The position numbers and the translations under genes were made by a program. DNA of 64,000 nucleotides from Synechococcales cyanobacterium GL140_1_metabinner_5_sub. Lineage in GTDB: Bacteria; Cyanobacteriota; Cyanobacteriia; Cyanobacteriales; Chamaesiphonaceae. Below are positions 36,672 to 46,399 of the stretch, piece after piece. The notes below the pieces were generated by a model. That model was not told the origin of the DNA. It saw only the letters and a list, made by a program, of their open reading frames with translations, and did not search any database. The stretch covers positions 1-64,000 of the forward strand of contig JANYHM010000077.1 in NCBI GenBank assembly GCA_025359065.1, in the 5' to 3' direction. How positions within the stretch are numbered: position 1 is the first letter of the stretch; each line of letters begins with the position of its first letter.

Positions 36672-37358
36672 TTAGTTCTCCCCCAGCAAAGCCACAAATT
36701 TTTGGCTGATGAGTTCCCGGAAGGTGTCGTAATCAGTGATCCAGTTATCAATGAAGGCTGCCATGGTGGGGATTCGTTTTTCTGCTGGTACTTCTTTCAC
36801 GTCGTAGTTAAAGTTGCCAGAAAACAGCAAAATTGGCAGCGGCTGTTGATCGGGTTGCTGAATACTAGCAGAGTTAATCGAAAGATTCAGTTGGCCACGC
36901 TCTAGGGTATAGAGCAAATTGAGAGCGGCACGAACATTTTCTTTGCCGTAAGTTTGCCAGTCACCAGGAGCCAGTAGCTTGCTGCAAATATATTTATCGG
37001 CAGCATCATTGTCGGTGGGGTAGGGCACGTAGCTGCGAAAGTTGATGCCTACGGCCTGATAGTTTCCAGCTTTCATGATTTCTACATATCTGCGCGCTAC
37101 GTCGCCAATCATCACATTGTCGGGTTCTTTATCGCCGATCGCTTCTAAAAACATTAGTCGATCGGGTTGAGCGGCAATGCTACAGCCATTCTCGAAGGCT
37201 AATTGGCTGAGTTGTTCGCTGCTGACGGGCTGACGGCTGAGCTGCCAATCTTCGGGAATGATGCCGCTATATTTAAGTAAATCTTCCCGCAACATAGCCG
37301 GAGACTGCTGGGTGGCAATAACGATCGAGACTTCTTGGGTGATGAATGTAGAACTCAT
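36672..37358 (-). CDS. Uncharacterised protein
   Basis: A 228-residue soluble protein with no signal peptide or membrane segment. Composition and intact frame support a real gene. Segments such as QEVSIVIATQQ near the start, AVGINFRSYVP (about 102-112) and LNLSINSASIQ suggest an alternating alpha/beta fold with central beta strands, but I do not recognise the family. It lies 65 bases beyond the smtB stop on the same strand, so read-through from the metal-responsive operon is possible. Confidence 0.7.
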   Translation of the reverse strand: MSSTFITQEVSIVIATQQSPAMLREDLLKYSGIIPEDWQLSRQPVSSEQLSQLAFENGCSIAAQPDRLMFLEAIGDKEPDNVMIGDVARRYVEIMKAGNYQAVGINFRSYVPYPTDNDAADKYICSKLLAPGDWQTYGKENVRAALNLLYTLERGQLNLSINSASIQQPDQQPLPILLFSGNFNYDVKEVPAEKRIPTMAAFIDNWITDYDTFRELISQKFVALLGEN

Positions 37359-37422
37359 GGATTTGCAGTATTAAGATGCTGGCTGAGAAACAGAATAAGG
37401 TTTTTCGGTCTCTCTGGCAATT

Positions 37423-37770
37423 TTAACGGCAATTGTGTTCTTGCAAATGTTCAGATACTAGTTGATAAATTTCAATGATATGTCGATCGGCTAGCTTGTA
37501 AAAAACGTGCCTTCCGCGCTTTTCATGGGTGACAATCCGGTTTGATCGCAGGTGGCGCATTTGCTGTGAAACTGCGGCTTCGGTCATGCCGATTGCCGCT
37601 GCAATTTCGTGAACGCAGACTTCTTGAGCGGCCACTAGTTCTAAAATTCGCAGCCGATTGGCATCAGCCAACAATGCAAAAAACTCCGCCATCAACTGAG
37701 CTTGGTCATTGGCTTGATTTGGGCTGTTGGGTTCGGAGTTGTTCTGTGCTGTCAATTGAGACTTTGGCAT
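37423..37770 (-). CDS. smtB: SmtB-type zinc-responsive ArsR family repressor
   Basis: A 115-residue winged-helix repressor. The helix-turn-helix lies around CVHEIAAAIGMTEAAVSQQMRHL and the wing around EKRGRHVFYKL. The C-terminal helix has Asp95, His97, His108 and Glu111, matching the alpha-5 zinc site of SmtB (D-x-H-x10-H-x2-E). Cys52 keeps part of the alpha-3 site, but no N-terminal His is present to complete it. Its ATG overlaps the smtA stop by one base (TAATG). It probably represses its own operon, with Zn causing release. Confidence 0.92.
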   Translation of the reverse strand: MPKSQLTAQNNSEPNSPNQANDQAQLMAEFFALLADANRLRILELVAAQEVCVHEIAAAIGMTEAAVSQQMRHLRSNRIVTHEKRGRHVFYKLADRHIIEIYQLVSEHLQEHNCR

Positions 37771-37937
37771 TAGCTACCGCAGCCACAGCCGTTTTGAGTG
37801 CAGCCTTTTTTGTCGGTGTGGCCAGAGGCACAGCCTTCGCTACAGTAGTTTTTGCCATCTTTCATGACGGCATCGGTCAGGGAGACGATGCACAGACAGG
37901 GTTCGCAGGCGCATTTCATGGAGGTAACTGTGGTCAT
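37770..37937 (-). CDS. smtA: Metallothionein SmtA
   Basis: A 55-residue metallothionein binding Zn and Cd in a cysteine-thiolate cluster. Nine Cys are present at positions 9, 11, 14, 16, 32, 36, 46, 51 and 53, the same pattern as Synechococcus SmtA, and His40 is kept. The second His ligand of SmtA (His49) is replaced by a Gln-Asn pair. The KCACEPCLC block and YCSEGCA zinc-finger-like centre make the assignment clear. It is followed without gap by smtB on the same strand. It is short enough to be missed by a length filter. Confidence 0.95.
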   Translation of the reverse strand: MTTVTSMKCACEPCLCIVSLTDAVMKDGKNYCSEGCASGHTDKKGCTQNGCGCGS

Positions 37938-37964
37938 CGGAAAAGTCCTAAATTTTTAAGGTTA

Positions 37965-37998
37965 AGAATATCATAACATCTGATTGAACAATTGGGTA
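37965..37998 (-). promoter_or_regulatory. Candidate smtA promoter and SmtB operator
   Basis: Minus-strand TATGAT (complement of 37970-37975) lies 32 bases before the smtA ATG. Just upstream, the minus strand reads TTGTTCAATCAGATG (37977-37991), which resembles half-sites of known SmtB boxes (TTCAGATG-like). Assignment rests on position and partial similarity only. Confidence 0.4.
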
Positions 37999-38048
37999 TT
38001 TTTATTTCTTCTCCACTCAACGGCTGTTTATTTGCAATCTTTCAAAGG

Positions 38049-38366
38049 CTAGGCATCGAGCTTAACAGCGGTGCCGTAGGCCAAAACTTCAGTAACGGCA
38101 TCTGAAAACTCTGTGGCATCGTAGCGCATTCCAATAATGGCATTGGCACCCAGAGCTTGGGCGTGCTGCACCATGCGATCGAAAGATTCTTGGCGCGCCG
38201 TATCACAAATTTTGGCATAGGTTTCATTATTACCACCCACAATCTGCTTCAAACCACCCATTACCCCTTGACCAATCGTCGGAGAGCGCACCACAATTCC
38301 TCGTACTATTCCCAAATAAGATTTAATGGACTTTCCAGCAATTTCATTCCCTGTAGTTACGATCAT
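38049..38366 (-). CDS. YbjQ/UPF0145 family protein
   Basis: A 105-residue protein of the YbjQ family (heavy-metal-binding domain by name, function unproven). IVTTGNEIAGK, YLGIVRGIVVRS and the C-terminal GANAIIGMRYDAT block are diagnostic. The ATG at 38366 gives the usual MIVTT start; a GTG at 38375 would add three residues. It lies 112 bases upstream of smtA on the same strand. A link with metal homeostasis is suggestive but unproven. Confidence 0.88.
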   Translation of the reverse strand: MIVTTGNEIAGKSIKSYLGIVRGIVVRSPTIGQGVMGGLKQIVGGNNETYAKICDTARQESFDRMVQHAQALGANAIIGMRYDATEFSDAVTEVLAYGTAVKLDA

Positions 38367-38461
38367 GGCTGCCACTTTGATAGATTATTGTACAACATTG
38401 TATCCCATCGATTTAGTCTATGATCTGATATGTTGCCTTAGCTCATCTTCGCCCCACTAAA

Positions 38462-39046
38462 ATGACAGCCAAAACAGACCTGCTAGGCATCCTGGCCAGC
38501 AAAAACCGGGGACTGACCGCTAGTGACAGCGAAAAACAGTCGATCGACACACTCATTACCCGCACTGAAGCCTTCAACCCAACCCCTAACCCGGTCGAAT
38601 GTCCCGCACTCCTCAACGGCGACTGGCGATTGATCTACACCACCAGCAGTAGCCTTTTAAATCTAGGACGTATTCCCCTTTCTCAGCTTGGCAACATTTA
38701 TCAAAGCATCCGCACTGATACTGGCAGCGTCTACAACATTGCCGAAGTCAATAGCTTGCCCTATCTCAGCAGTCTGGTAAGCGTAGTCGCCAAGTTTGCT
38801 CCGGTCAACGCCCAACGAGTGCAAGTAAACTTTGTGAGATCGATTGCCGGGTTGCAAAAAATGTTAGATTACCGATCGCCCACTACTTGGATCGATCGAC
38901 TCAACAGCGGCAAAGGTTTACCGGCGATCGACTTCCCGATCAACAGCATCAATACCGATAGCTGGCTTGATACCACCTATTTAGATGAAAATATGCGGAT
39001 CAGTCGTGGCAATCAAGGTAGTGTTTTCGTTTTATTAAAAGACTAA
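38462..39046 (+). CDS. PAP/fibrillin family protein
   Basis: A 194-residue plastid-lipid-associated protein (PAP_fibrillin) of the lipocalin-like group. The LLNGDWRLIYTTSSSLL motif (about 49-65) and the C-terminal LDENMRISRGNQGSVFVL block are the family hallmarks. In chloroplasts and cyanobacteria these proteins associate with thylakoid lipids or plastoglobules and help photoprotection. It ends 2 bases before larB, suggesting a shared transcript. Confidence 0.9.
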   Translation: MTAKTDLLGILASKNRGLTASDSEKQSIDTLITRTEAFNPTPNPVECPALLNGDWRLIYTTSSSLLNLGRIPLSQLGNIYQSIRTDTGSVYNIAEVNSLPYLSSLVSVVAKFAPVNAQRVQVNFVRSIAGLQKMLDYRSPTTWIDRLNSGKGLPAIDFPINSINTDSWLDTTYLDENMRISRGNQGSVFVLLKD

Positions 39047-39048
39047 AT

Positions 39049-39822
39049 ATGGATGAATCACTCGCCGAAATTTTACAGGCCGTCGCTGCTGGCCAAATAT
39101 CTCCAGATTTAGCACAGGTCAAACTCCAAGGCTATAGTCAGATCGGCGATTTTGCCAAGATCGATCGCACTCGCCAAGCCCGCACTGGTTTCCCAGAAGT
39201 GATTTTTGGTCAGGGTAAGACTGTGACTCAGATTGTCAAAATTATGCAGCATATGCGTGATGAGCATTTGGTGGTGATGGCGACTAGAATTATGCCAGAA
39301 GTCCAAGCAGAACTCTGTCTACATATTTCTGATTTGCAATATTACCCCGAAGCTAGAATCAGCGCTCTACAGCCACCCGAGATTCCAATTACTGCTCCAG
39401 GTACGATTACTATTCTCACTGCCGGAACTGCGGATTTACCAGTAGCTGAAGAAGCTGCTTGTACAGCACAGCTCTGTGGTTTTAAAGTAGAAAAACTCTG
39501 GGATGTAGGGGTGGCTGGGATTCAGAGATTGCTCAACAATCGCACGGTGATCGATCAAGCAGACGTACTAATTGTAGTTGCCGGGATGGAAGGAGCATTG
39601 CCTAGTGTCGTTGCTGGGTTGGCAGATTGTCCGGTAATCGCAGTGCCAACTAGTGTGGGCTATGGAGCGCACTTTCAGGGGTTAGCGCCACTACTAACTA
39701 TGATTAATTCTTGTGCGGCTGGAGTGGGGGTAGTAAATATCGATAATGGCTTTGGTGCGGCGATTTTAGCGGGACAGATTTTAAGAACAGCACATAAGCT
39801 GAATACGAAAGTAGTAACTTAA
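39049..39822 (+). CDS. larB: Nickel pincer cofactor biosynthesis protein LarB
   Basis: A 257-residue homologue of LarB, the nicotinic acid adenine dinucleotide carboxylase/hydrolase that starts synthesis of the nickel-pincer nucleotide of lactate racemase-type enzymes. The FPEVIFGQGKT block, LTAGTADLPVAEEAA, the GMEGALPSVVAGL segment and the PTSVGYGA end are typical. larC, larE and a LarA-like racemase are not encoded in this window. It follows the fibrillin gene with 2 bases between. Confidence 0.9.
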   Translation: MDESLAEILQAVAAGQISPDLAQVKLQGYSQIGDFAKIDRTRQARTGFPEVIFGQGKTVTQIVKIMQHMRDEHLVVMATRIMPEVQAELCLHISDLQYYPEARISALQPPEIPITAPGTITILTAGTADLPVAEEAACTAQLCGFKVEKLWDVGVAGIQRLLNNRTVIDQADVLIVVAGMEGALPSVVAGLADCPVIAVPTSVGYGAHFQGLAPLLTMINSCAAGVGVVNIDNGFGAAILAGQILRTAHKLNTKVVT

Positions 39823-39856
39823 AAAAATAAATTCCTAGATAAATTTTTTTATACTC

Positions 39857-41494
39857 CTAATTCTTTGACTCCATTTCAATCTCGCAGGGTAGACAGACTT
39901 GGAATTCAGTACCTTTGCCAACTTCACTGTTGACCAATAAAAAGCCACCGTGATTTTTTAGAATACCAACAGCCGTAGATAGCCCTAAACCAGTCCCCCG
40001 ATCGACTCCCTTGGTAGTAAAGAACGGATCAAAGATTTTTTTCAGATTCTCTGGTGAAATACCAGTGCCACTGTCGCTAATAGTTACCGACACATAAGAG
40101 CCATTGTGGGCATCGGGGTGAACTTGGTTGGCATTGGCATCCAAATCTAAATTGTGAGCTGAAATCCTTAATTCACCACCGTTGGGCATCGCATCCCGAG
40201 CATTAACTAACAAATTCATTAATACCTGATGGACTTGGGTATGGTCAGCCATCACCAGCCGTAAGGGCTGATTAACAAAATCTTCGATCACTTCGATCGA
40301 ACCCGGAAAAGTTTGGCGAGCGATGTTTAATACTGCGGTAAGCAATGGAATAATTTCTACTGATCGATGTTGACCAGAAGTACCTTGAGCAAAAGACAAG
40401 ATTTGTTGTACCAAATCACTGCCTCGGTGGGCGCTTTCTTCCAGCATTTCAATCAGCCGACGGCTCCGCCGATCCAGATTAGGAATAGCCAATGGCAATA
40501 ACTGTGATGCCGCCAAGATCGGCGTAAAAATATTATTCATGTCATGGGCAATGCCACTGGCCAAAGTACCCAAAATCTCTAAACGCTGGGCACGGAGTAA
40601 CTGTTGCTCACGTTTTTTCTTGTCTGTAATATCGGTAAAAGAGGCCACTACAGCGTATGGATTAGTTTCACCCTCATGGCTTAGCGGTCGAGAATTAATC
40701 GAAATCCAGATCACCGATTCATCTGGTTGGACTAGCCCCATCACCACATCCCGATAAGGCAAACCAGTGCGAAAAGACAGCATTGAGGGATGCTCAATAC
40801 CTGGAAAAGGTGAACCGTTTTCATGGATCGATCGCCAGCGAGGACTATAAGAAGAGGTCTCTAAAATCTCTGGCACTGTCATCCCCAAAATATTGGCAGC
40901 ACTGGGGTTACAGGCTAGAATATCCCCCGCAGCATTTTGAAAAACGATTCCTGTATCCAATGCAGCCATGATCGATCGATAGCGATCGGTGGCTTCATGC
41001 AGTGAGGCTTCGACTTTGCGGCGTTCGGCAATTTCTTGTTCTAGCTGCACGTTAGATAAAGCTATGGCAGCAGTACGCTCTTCGATGCGGTTTAATGTTT
41101 GTAATAAAGTGTTTTGAGTCACCACTCCCAAAACCTCACCAGCTTGGTTTAGTACTGGCAAATAGACTAGCTGATGTCGGTATAAAACTGCTAGGGCACT
41201 CAGGATAGTTTGGTCATCATCCATGGTCAAGGTAATCGGTCGGATAGGCAAAACATCAGCCAGAATGGTTTTTTGCAAATCTTGGCCAATGGCGATCGCT
41301 CGCACCACGTCTCGATCAGTAAAAATCCCTTGAAAAACGCCGTCATCCATGACTAGCGCATATTTTCCCTGGGCTGACAAATCCATTTGTCTAATCGCCG
41401 TCAGCAAATTTACCCCAATAGGAAGCTGCAACGGCATTTGGTCAACGGCTGCCATCAATGGTGGTAAATCGAGTAAGACGCTTTGATTAGACAT
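39857..41494 (-). CDS. CBS-PAS histidine kinase
   Basis: A 545-residue soluble sensor kinase: two CBS motifs (about 10-130, with GIFTDRDVVRAIA in the first and VTQNTLLQ in the second), a short coiled coil (about 135-165), a PAS domain (about 170-290), a HisKA helix with His317 in ASGIAHDMNNIF, and HATPase (NLLVNARDAMP, DSGTGI, GTGLGLSTA). CBS pairs usually bind adenosyl nucleotides, so energy-state sensing is plausible. No response regulator gene is adjacent, and no receiver domain is attached. Confidence 0.9.
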   Translation of the reverse strand: MSNQSVLLDLPPLMAAVDQMPLQLPIGVNLLTAIRQMDLSAQGKYALVMDDGVFQGIFTDRDVVRAIAIGQDLQKTILADVLPIRPITLTMDDDQTILSALAVLYRHQLVYLPVLNQAGEVLGVVTQNTLLQTLNRIEERTAAIALSNVQLEQEIAERRKVEASLHEATDRYRSIMAALDTGIVFQNAAGDILACNPSAANILGMTVPEILETSSYSPRWRSIHENGSPFPGIEHPSMLSFRTGLPYRDVVMGLVQPDESVIWISINSRPLSHEGETNPYAVVASFTDITDKKKREQQLLRAQRLEILGTLASGIAHDMNNIFTPILAASQLLPLAIPNLDRRSRRLIEMLEESAHRGSDLVQQILSFAQGTSGQHRSVEIIPLLTAVLNIARQTFPGSIEVIEDFVNQPLRLVMADHTQVHQVLMNLLVNARDAMPNGGELRISAHNLDLDANANQVHPDAHNGSYVSVTISDSGTGISPENLKKIFDPFFTTKGVDRGTGLGLSTAVGILKNHGGFLLVNSEVGKGTEFQVCLPCEIEMESKN

Positions 41495-41653
41495 GACTTC
41501 ACCAATGAAGTAAGGGCACCCGATGCTACAACCTTACCTTAATTAGATGGCGAAAACTTGGATGATCTGCAAAAAAGTACCAAGGATGTCACCTTTTGCA
41601 ACTGGTTTACCCTTATTATTTATAAAGAATATCTTTAATTTTATTTTTAATCT

Positions 41654-44569
41654 ATGACTCAATCTCCTCTGCGCTCTATTCCAGCACAGCAATCTAGCCC
41701 CACCGACTCTCTTCAGCCTTGGCAGACCACCACCGAGTTTATCGCCAGACACATCGGCCCCCAGGCTGTGGATGTACGGAAAATGTTGGCAGTGTTGGGA
41801 TTTACCAGTTTAGATGAGTTGACTGCTTGTGCAGTACCTACCGATATTCAACTCCAGCAACCGCTGGCAATTCCGATCGGCACCACCGAACAGCAGGCAC
41901 TGGCTAGATTAAAATTGATCGCCAATCAGAACCAAATCTTTCGTTCTTTCATTGGCCTTGGCTACTATAACTGCCTTACACCAGCGGTGATTCAACGGAA
42001 TATCCTGGAAAATCCTGGCTGGTACACTCAATACACTCCCTATCAACCAGAAATTTCTCAAGGTCGCTTAGAAGCTTTGCTAAATTTCCAGACCATGGTG
42101 ATGGATTTGACTGGAATGTCGATCGCCAATGCTTCGCTGTTAGATGAAGGCACCGCCGCAGCCGAAGCCATGACCATGAGCTATGGTGTACAGACCAAGA
42201 AAGGTTTACAGCGCTATTGGGTGTCGGCTGATTGCTTCCCCCAAACCATCGATGTATTGCAAACCCGCGCCCAGCCCTTGGGCATCGAAATTGTAGTGGG
42301 CGACTGGCAAAATATTGATTTCAGCCAGGGCTATTTTGGTATTTTGCTACAATACCCAGCGGCAGATGGGGCGATAAATGACTATCGACCGATCATCAAA
42401 GTAGCTCATGAGGCTGGAGCGATCGTCACTATGGCAGCAGATTTGTTGAGCTTAACTCTGTTGGCTTCCCCCGGATCTTTGGGTGCTGATATTGTGGTGG
42501 GTAGCAGCCAAAGACTGGGTGTGCCATTGGGCTATGGTGGCCCTCATGCGGCTTACTTTGCAACTAAAGAAGACTATAAGCGCCAGTTACCCGGTAGATT
42601 AGTAGGAGTCTCCAAAGACAAGCGCGGCAACATGGCCATGCGGCTTTCCTTGCAAACCCGTGAACAGCACATTCGCCGGGATAAAGCTACAAGTAATATT
42701 TGTACGGCCCAGGTGCTGCTGGCCATTATGGCTGGAATGTATGGGGTGTATCATGGCCCTACTGGTCTGAAGGCGATCGCTACAAGAGTTCATAGCCTGA
42801 CTCAGATTTTTGTTGCTGGTTGCCAAAAGTTGGGCTTACCGGTAGCTCAACAAAATTTCTTTGATACTGTCACAATCTTTGTTCCTAATGCTGAACAGGT
42901 GATCAACAAAGCTGCGGCGCACGAGATTAATTTGAGATTAATCGATGCCAAAACCATCGGGATATCTCTGGATGAAACCAGTGCGAAGCAAGATGTGATT
43001 GATCTCTGGGCTTTATTGGCAGAAAAAGTAGATTTTACTTTTAGCGAAATCGCCGAATCTTTAACGCTGAATCCTAATCCTCATCAAGATCTGGTGAGAG
43101 CCAATGACTATTTAACTCACCCTGTATTTAATAGCTATCACTCCGAAACTGAACTACTGCGCTACATCAGTCGTCTACAATCCAAAGATTTATCTTTGGC
43201 ACAATCGATGATTCCGTTGGGTTCTTGCACCATGAAGCTCAATGCCACTGCCGAAATGCTACCGGTCACTTGGCCGGAGTTTGGCCAAATTCATCCCTTT
43301 GCTCCAGTCAGCCAAACTCAGGGGTATGCCACTCTCTGTAACGAATTGGAGCAATGGTTGTCAGAAATCACTGGCTTTGCCGGAATATCTCTACAGCCCA
43401 ATGCTGGTTCTCAGGGAGAGTATGCAGGGCTATTGGTGATTCGAGAATATCACCAGCAGCGCAACGACAGTCATCGGAATATTTGCTTAATTCCTCAATC
43501 TGCCCACGGCACCAATCCAGCCAGCGCAGTGATGGCTGGGATGCAGGTAGTGCCAGTGAAATGTGATGACCAAGGCAACATTGATGTAGCTGATTTAAAA
43601 GCTAAGTCGATCGAACACCAAGCTAACTTAGCGGCTTTGATGGTGACATATCCTTCCACCCACGGGGTATTTGAAGCCTCTATCCGGGAAATCTGCCAGG
43701 TCATTCACGATAACGGCGGCCAGGTTTACATGGATGGCGCAAATATGAATGCCCAAGTGGGTCTCTGTCGCCCCGGTGACTTCGGTGCAGATGTTTGTCA
43801 CTTAAATTTACACAAGACTTTCTGTATTCCCCACGGCGGCGGTGGCCCTGGTGTTGGTCCGATCGGGGTTGTTGCTCATCTGGTGCCCTATTTACCCGGA
43901 CATTCACTGGTGAAAGTTGGTGGCAGCAAGGCGATCGGGGCTGTCTCAGCGGCTCCTTGGGGTAGCAGCAGCATATTGCCCATCTCTTGGATGTATATCG
44001 AAATGATGGGTGGCCATGGTCTGAAGTTGGCTACTCAGGTGGCAATTTTAAATGCTAATTACATTGCTAAGCGCCTCGAAGGCCATTATCAAGTTCTCTA
44101 CACTGGCAATCGCGGCTTGGTTGCTCACGAATGTATTTTGGACTTGCGCGAGTTCAAGAAAACCGCTGATATCGATGTAGATGATGTAGCTAAGCGATTG
44201 ATTGACTATGGCTTCCATCCGCCGACGGTTTCTTGGCCAGTCGCCGGAACTGTGATGGTAGAACCCACTGAAAGCGAGTCTTTGGCAGAACTTGATCGGT
44301 TCTGTGATGCCTTGATTGCAATTCGCCAAGAAATTAAAGCGATCGAAAGTGGCAGTGTGGCTCCAGATAACAACGTGCTTAAAAATGCTCCCCACACCCT
44401 CGCTGATTTGGTAGATGCCAACTGGGATCGTCCTTACGACCGGGAAACCGCAGTCTTTCCGGTGGCTAACCTAAAGAACTTTAAGTTCTGGCCAACGGTG
44501 AACCGCATTGATCAGGCTTACGGCGATCGTAACCTAGTTTGTAGCTGTCCTTCGATGTCTGAGTACTAA
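41654..44569 (+). CDS. gcvP: Glycine dehydrogenase (decarboxylating), P-protein
   Basis: The PLP-dependent P-protein of the glycine cleavage system, needed in cyanobacteria to process photorespiratory glycine. At 971 residues it is the fused (homodimeric) type. The PLP-binding Lys is in [16 protein letters not shown] (near residue 721); the N-terminal half has [18 protein letters not shown] and the middle has [13 protein letters not shown]. No glycine riboswitch is visible in the 150 bases upstream. gcvT and gcvH are not adjacent. A strong terminator follows. Confidence 0.97.
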   Translation: MTQSPLRSIPAQQSSPTDSLQPWQTTTEFIARHIGPQAVDVRKMLAVLGFTSLDELTACAVPTDIQLQQPLAIPIGTTEQQALARLKLIANQNQIFRSFIGLGYYNCLTPAVIQRNILENPGWYTQYTPYQPEISQGRLEALLNFQTMVMDLTGMSIANASLLDEGTAAAEAMTMSYGVQTKKGLQRYWVSADCFPQTIDVLQTRAQPLGIEIVVGDWQNIDFSQGYFGILLQYPAADGAINDYRPIIKVAHEAGAIVTMAADLLSLTLLASPGSLGADIVVGSSQRLGVPLGYGGPHAAYFATKEDYKRQLPGRLVGVSKDKRGNMAMRLSLQTREQHIRRDKATSNICTAQVLLAIMAGMYGVYHGPTGLKAIATRVHSLTQIFVAGCQKLGLPVAQQNFFDTVTIFVPNAEQVINKAAAHEINLRLIDAKTIGISLDETSAKQDVIDLWALLAEKVDFTFSEIAESLTLNPNPHQDLVRANDYLTHPVFNSYHSETELLRYISRLQSKDLSLAQSMIPLGSCTMKLNATAEMLPVTWPEFGQIHPFAPVSQTQGYATLCNELEQWLSEITGFAGISLQPNAGSQGEYAGLLVIREYHQQRNDSHRNICLIPQSAHGTNPASAVMAGMQVVPVKCDDQGNIDVADLKAKSIEHQANLAALMVTYPSTHGVFEASIREICQVIHDNGGQVYMDGANMNAQVGLCRPGDFGADVCHLNLHKTFCIPHGGGGPGVGPIGVVAHLVPYLPGHSLVKVGGSKAIGAVSAAPWGSSSILPISWMYIEMMGGHGLKLATQVAILNANYIAKRLEGHYQVLYTGNRGLVAHECILDLREFKKTADIDVDDVAKRLIDYGFHPPTVSWPVAGTVMVEPTESESLAELDRFCDALIAIRQEIKAIESGSVAPDNNVLKNAPHTLADLVDANWDRPYDRETAVFPVANLKNFKFWPTVNRIDQAYGDRNLVCSCPSMSEY

Positions 44570-44574
44570 GTCGC

Positions 44575-44611
44575 AAAAAAACTCTCCCGGCATTGTCGGG
44601 AGAGTTTTTTT
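44575..44611. terminator. Bidirectional intrinsic terminator after gcvP
   Basis: A 15-bp perfect stem (44575-44589 with 44597-44611, 7-base loop) flanked by seven A on the left and seven T on the right. It serves gcvP on the plus strand and the ABC permease gene on the minus strand. Confidence 0.92.
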
Positions 44612-44626
44612 GCTTTCAAAATAGTA

Positions 44627-46243
44627 CTAGGCTGATTTCGCTTTGAAATTCTTGAAGCTTTCACTGCGTCCCACTTTATTCAAGCCTCGCCATAGCTTCA
44701 GGTTTAATCCAGCCGCTACACAGGCTAAAAAGGCAAAAACAATTACGCTAACGAATCCAGATGTTTTTTCGATGCTGATCCAAAGGAACGGTGAGAAAAG
44801 CAATGGAGTATTGTATCGATCGCCGCCACCAGCACTCAATACCATGCCAAAGATTGGTGGCAGAAAGACCAAAACACTTACCAGACTAACCATCCAAGCA
44901 TAGCGTTGATTTACTTTCCAGAACAAAACCCAATGAGTAATAGTACTGTAAATAACTGCTAAAACTGTAGTTAAACCGATACCTAATAATAATTTAGGCA
45001 TCATGCCCCGAAAACCGTTGCCCATCGCAACCAATGGCAGCCAAACTGCCGCTGCAATTGCAATATTGAGGGCAATGGCGAGCATTGCTGGACTTTTCTC
45101 ATGTCCAATCAAATCTGCTAATAGGCTACGTCCTTTTTTATTATTTACTGGACGCTGACGTGACCACTCTACCAAAGACTGTTGACTTGGCAACAGCAAA
45201 GGAATCAGCAACATTAACCAAGCAAAGGTAAAAAGACTAGTGATTGGTGCCATCATTTGATCGCTACTCAAACCAAACGGTAATTTAACTGAGTTAAAGC
45301 TAAATACGGCAAATCCCGCCATTCCCGCATGGTACATTGCAGACCATAAATAGCTCTGTTTTTTACTTAATACCGTAGCTGTAGGCTTCAGGTAGCGGCG
45401 CTGAATTGCTTGATACAGCCAATAAATACCGGTAGAAGTTAAGCCAGCTAGCAATAAATAAGAAAAAAGGCTGCTGCTTATAGTCAATCCGTACCAGTTA
45501 ATGTAACGACTTTTTGAGGCACCATCACGCCAACGCTCTGACTGTTCGTACCACATAGTGCTGCTATAAATCAACGGATAGCTAAAAAGCATGGCTATCC
45601 CAGCCAGTAAAATTGATTGAGCTTTAAACCACATCGTAGCCAAGATTGCGCCAAGATATAGCAAAATCGCCAAGCTGCTCATCAAAATATCCCAGCCTAA
45701 AATACTCGATTTAGGCAGATGGGCATGCTGAGTAGCATAAAACTGTAAGGGTAAAGCTAGAGCCGTGCCAGCATAAACCAACAGTGGTATTCCGGCTAGC
45801 TTGCCCCCAATCACACTGCCAGCTTGCTGCGGAGTCAGACGAATGAAGTTTAGAGTACCTCGCCGTTCTTCTTGACTAAAATTACTAGCCAATAAATATA
45901 CTCCACCAGCAAATAGCCCAACAGCCATCACCACACTGAGGCCAAAAGTGGTATCAGACCACCATTTTAGCCAGTCAATGATCGGCAGTCCCATAGCATC
46001 TAGCTTACAGTTACCGCCATAGCTATTGGTATTAGGCAGGTAAAAGCAATATTGATTATTGTAATAATTTTGATTGAGTTTCATTACCGGCAATTTAGAA
46101 GATTGACCAATTAAAACCATAATTTGTGAAACAAATGACACTAAAGCCATAATGATCACGTTTCGCCAGCTCACCCGGCTTTTGATTTCTCGCATGAGCT
46201 GTGGATTGTATTCACCAATTCGATCGAGCACATTATTTAGCAT
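44627..46243 (-). CDS. ABC transporter permease
   Basis: A 538-residue membrane protein with about ten to twelve hydrophobic helices. After the first helix comes a large external loop containing NQNYYNNQYCF. The NFIRLTPQQAGSVIGGKLAG segment is typical of ABC-2-type exporter permeases. GGGAGA precedes the ATG. The ATP-binding gene lies 156 bases upstream on the same strand, so they form one exporter. The substrate is unknown. Confidence 0.85.
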   Translation of the reverse strand: MLNNVLDRIGEYNPQLMREIKSRVSWRNVIIMALVSFVSQIMVLIGQSSKLPVMKLNQNYYNNQYCFYLPNTNSYGGNCKLDAMGLPIIDWLKWWSDTTFGLSVVMAVGLFAGGVYLLASNFSQEERRGTLNFIRLTPQQAGSVIGGKLAGIPLLVYAGTALALPLQFYATQHAHLPKSSILGWDILMSSLAILLYLGAILATMWFKAQSILLAGIAMLFSYPLIYSSTMWYEQSERWRDGASKSRYINWYGLTISSSLFSYLLLAGLTSTGIYWLYQAIQRRYLKPTATVLSKKQSYLWSAMYHAGMAGFAVFSFNSVKLPFGLSSDQMMAPITSLFTFAWLMLLIPLLLPSQQSLVEWSRQRPVNNKKGRSLLADLIGHEKSPAMLAIALNIAIAAAVWLPLVAMGNGFRGMMPKLLLGIGLTTVLAVIYSTITHWVLFWKVNQRYAWMVSLVSVLVFLPPIFGMVLSAGGGDRYNTPLLFSPFLWISIEKTSGFVSVIVFAFLACVAAGLNLKLWRGLNKVGRSESFKNFKAKSA

Positions 46244-46399
46244 GAAATTCTCCCGGGGAAAAGTGAAATTTAGGGCTGGACTTAGTAATTAGCTGGATTA
46301 ATCTGGGGGGAATCAATCCGGCTGGCAGCTCTCGAAAGATTTGCGGGTGCCAGGTATGACTTAATCGATCAAAGTTCCACATAGTTTTATCTGCACATC

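Noticed and set aside
41495-41653. Glycine riboswitch upstream of gcvP
   Set aside because: The leader is short and AT-rich and lacks the conserved tandem aptamer cores.
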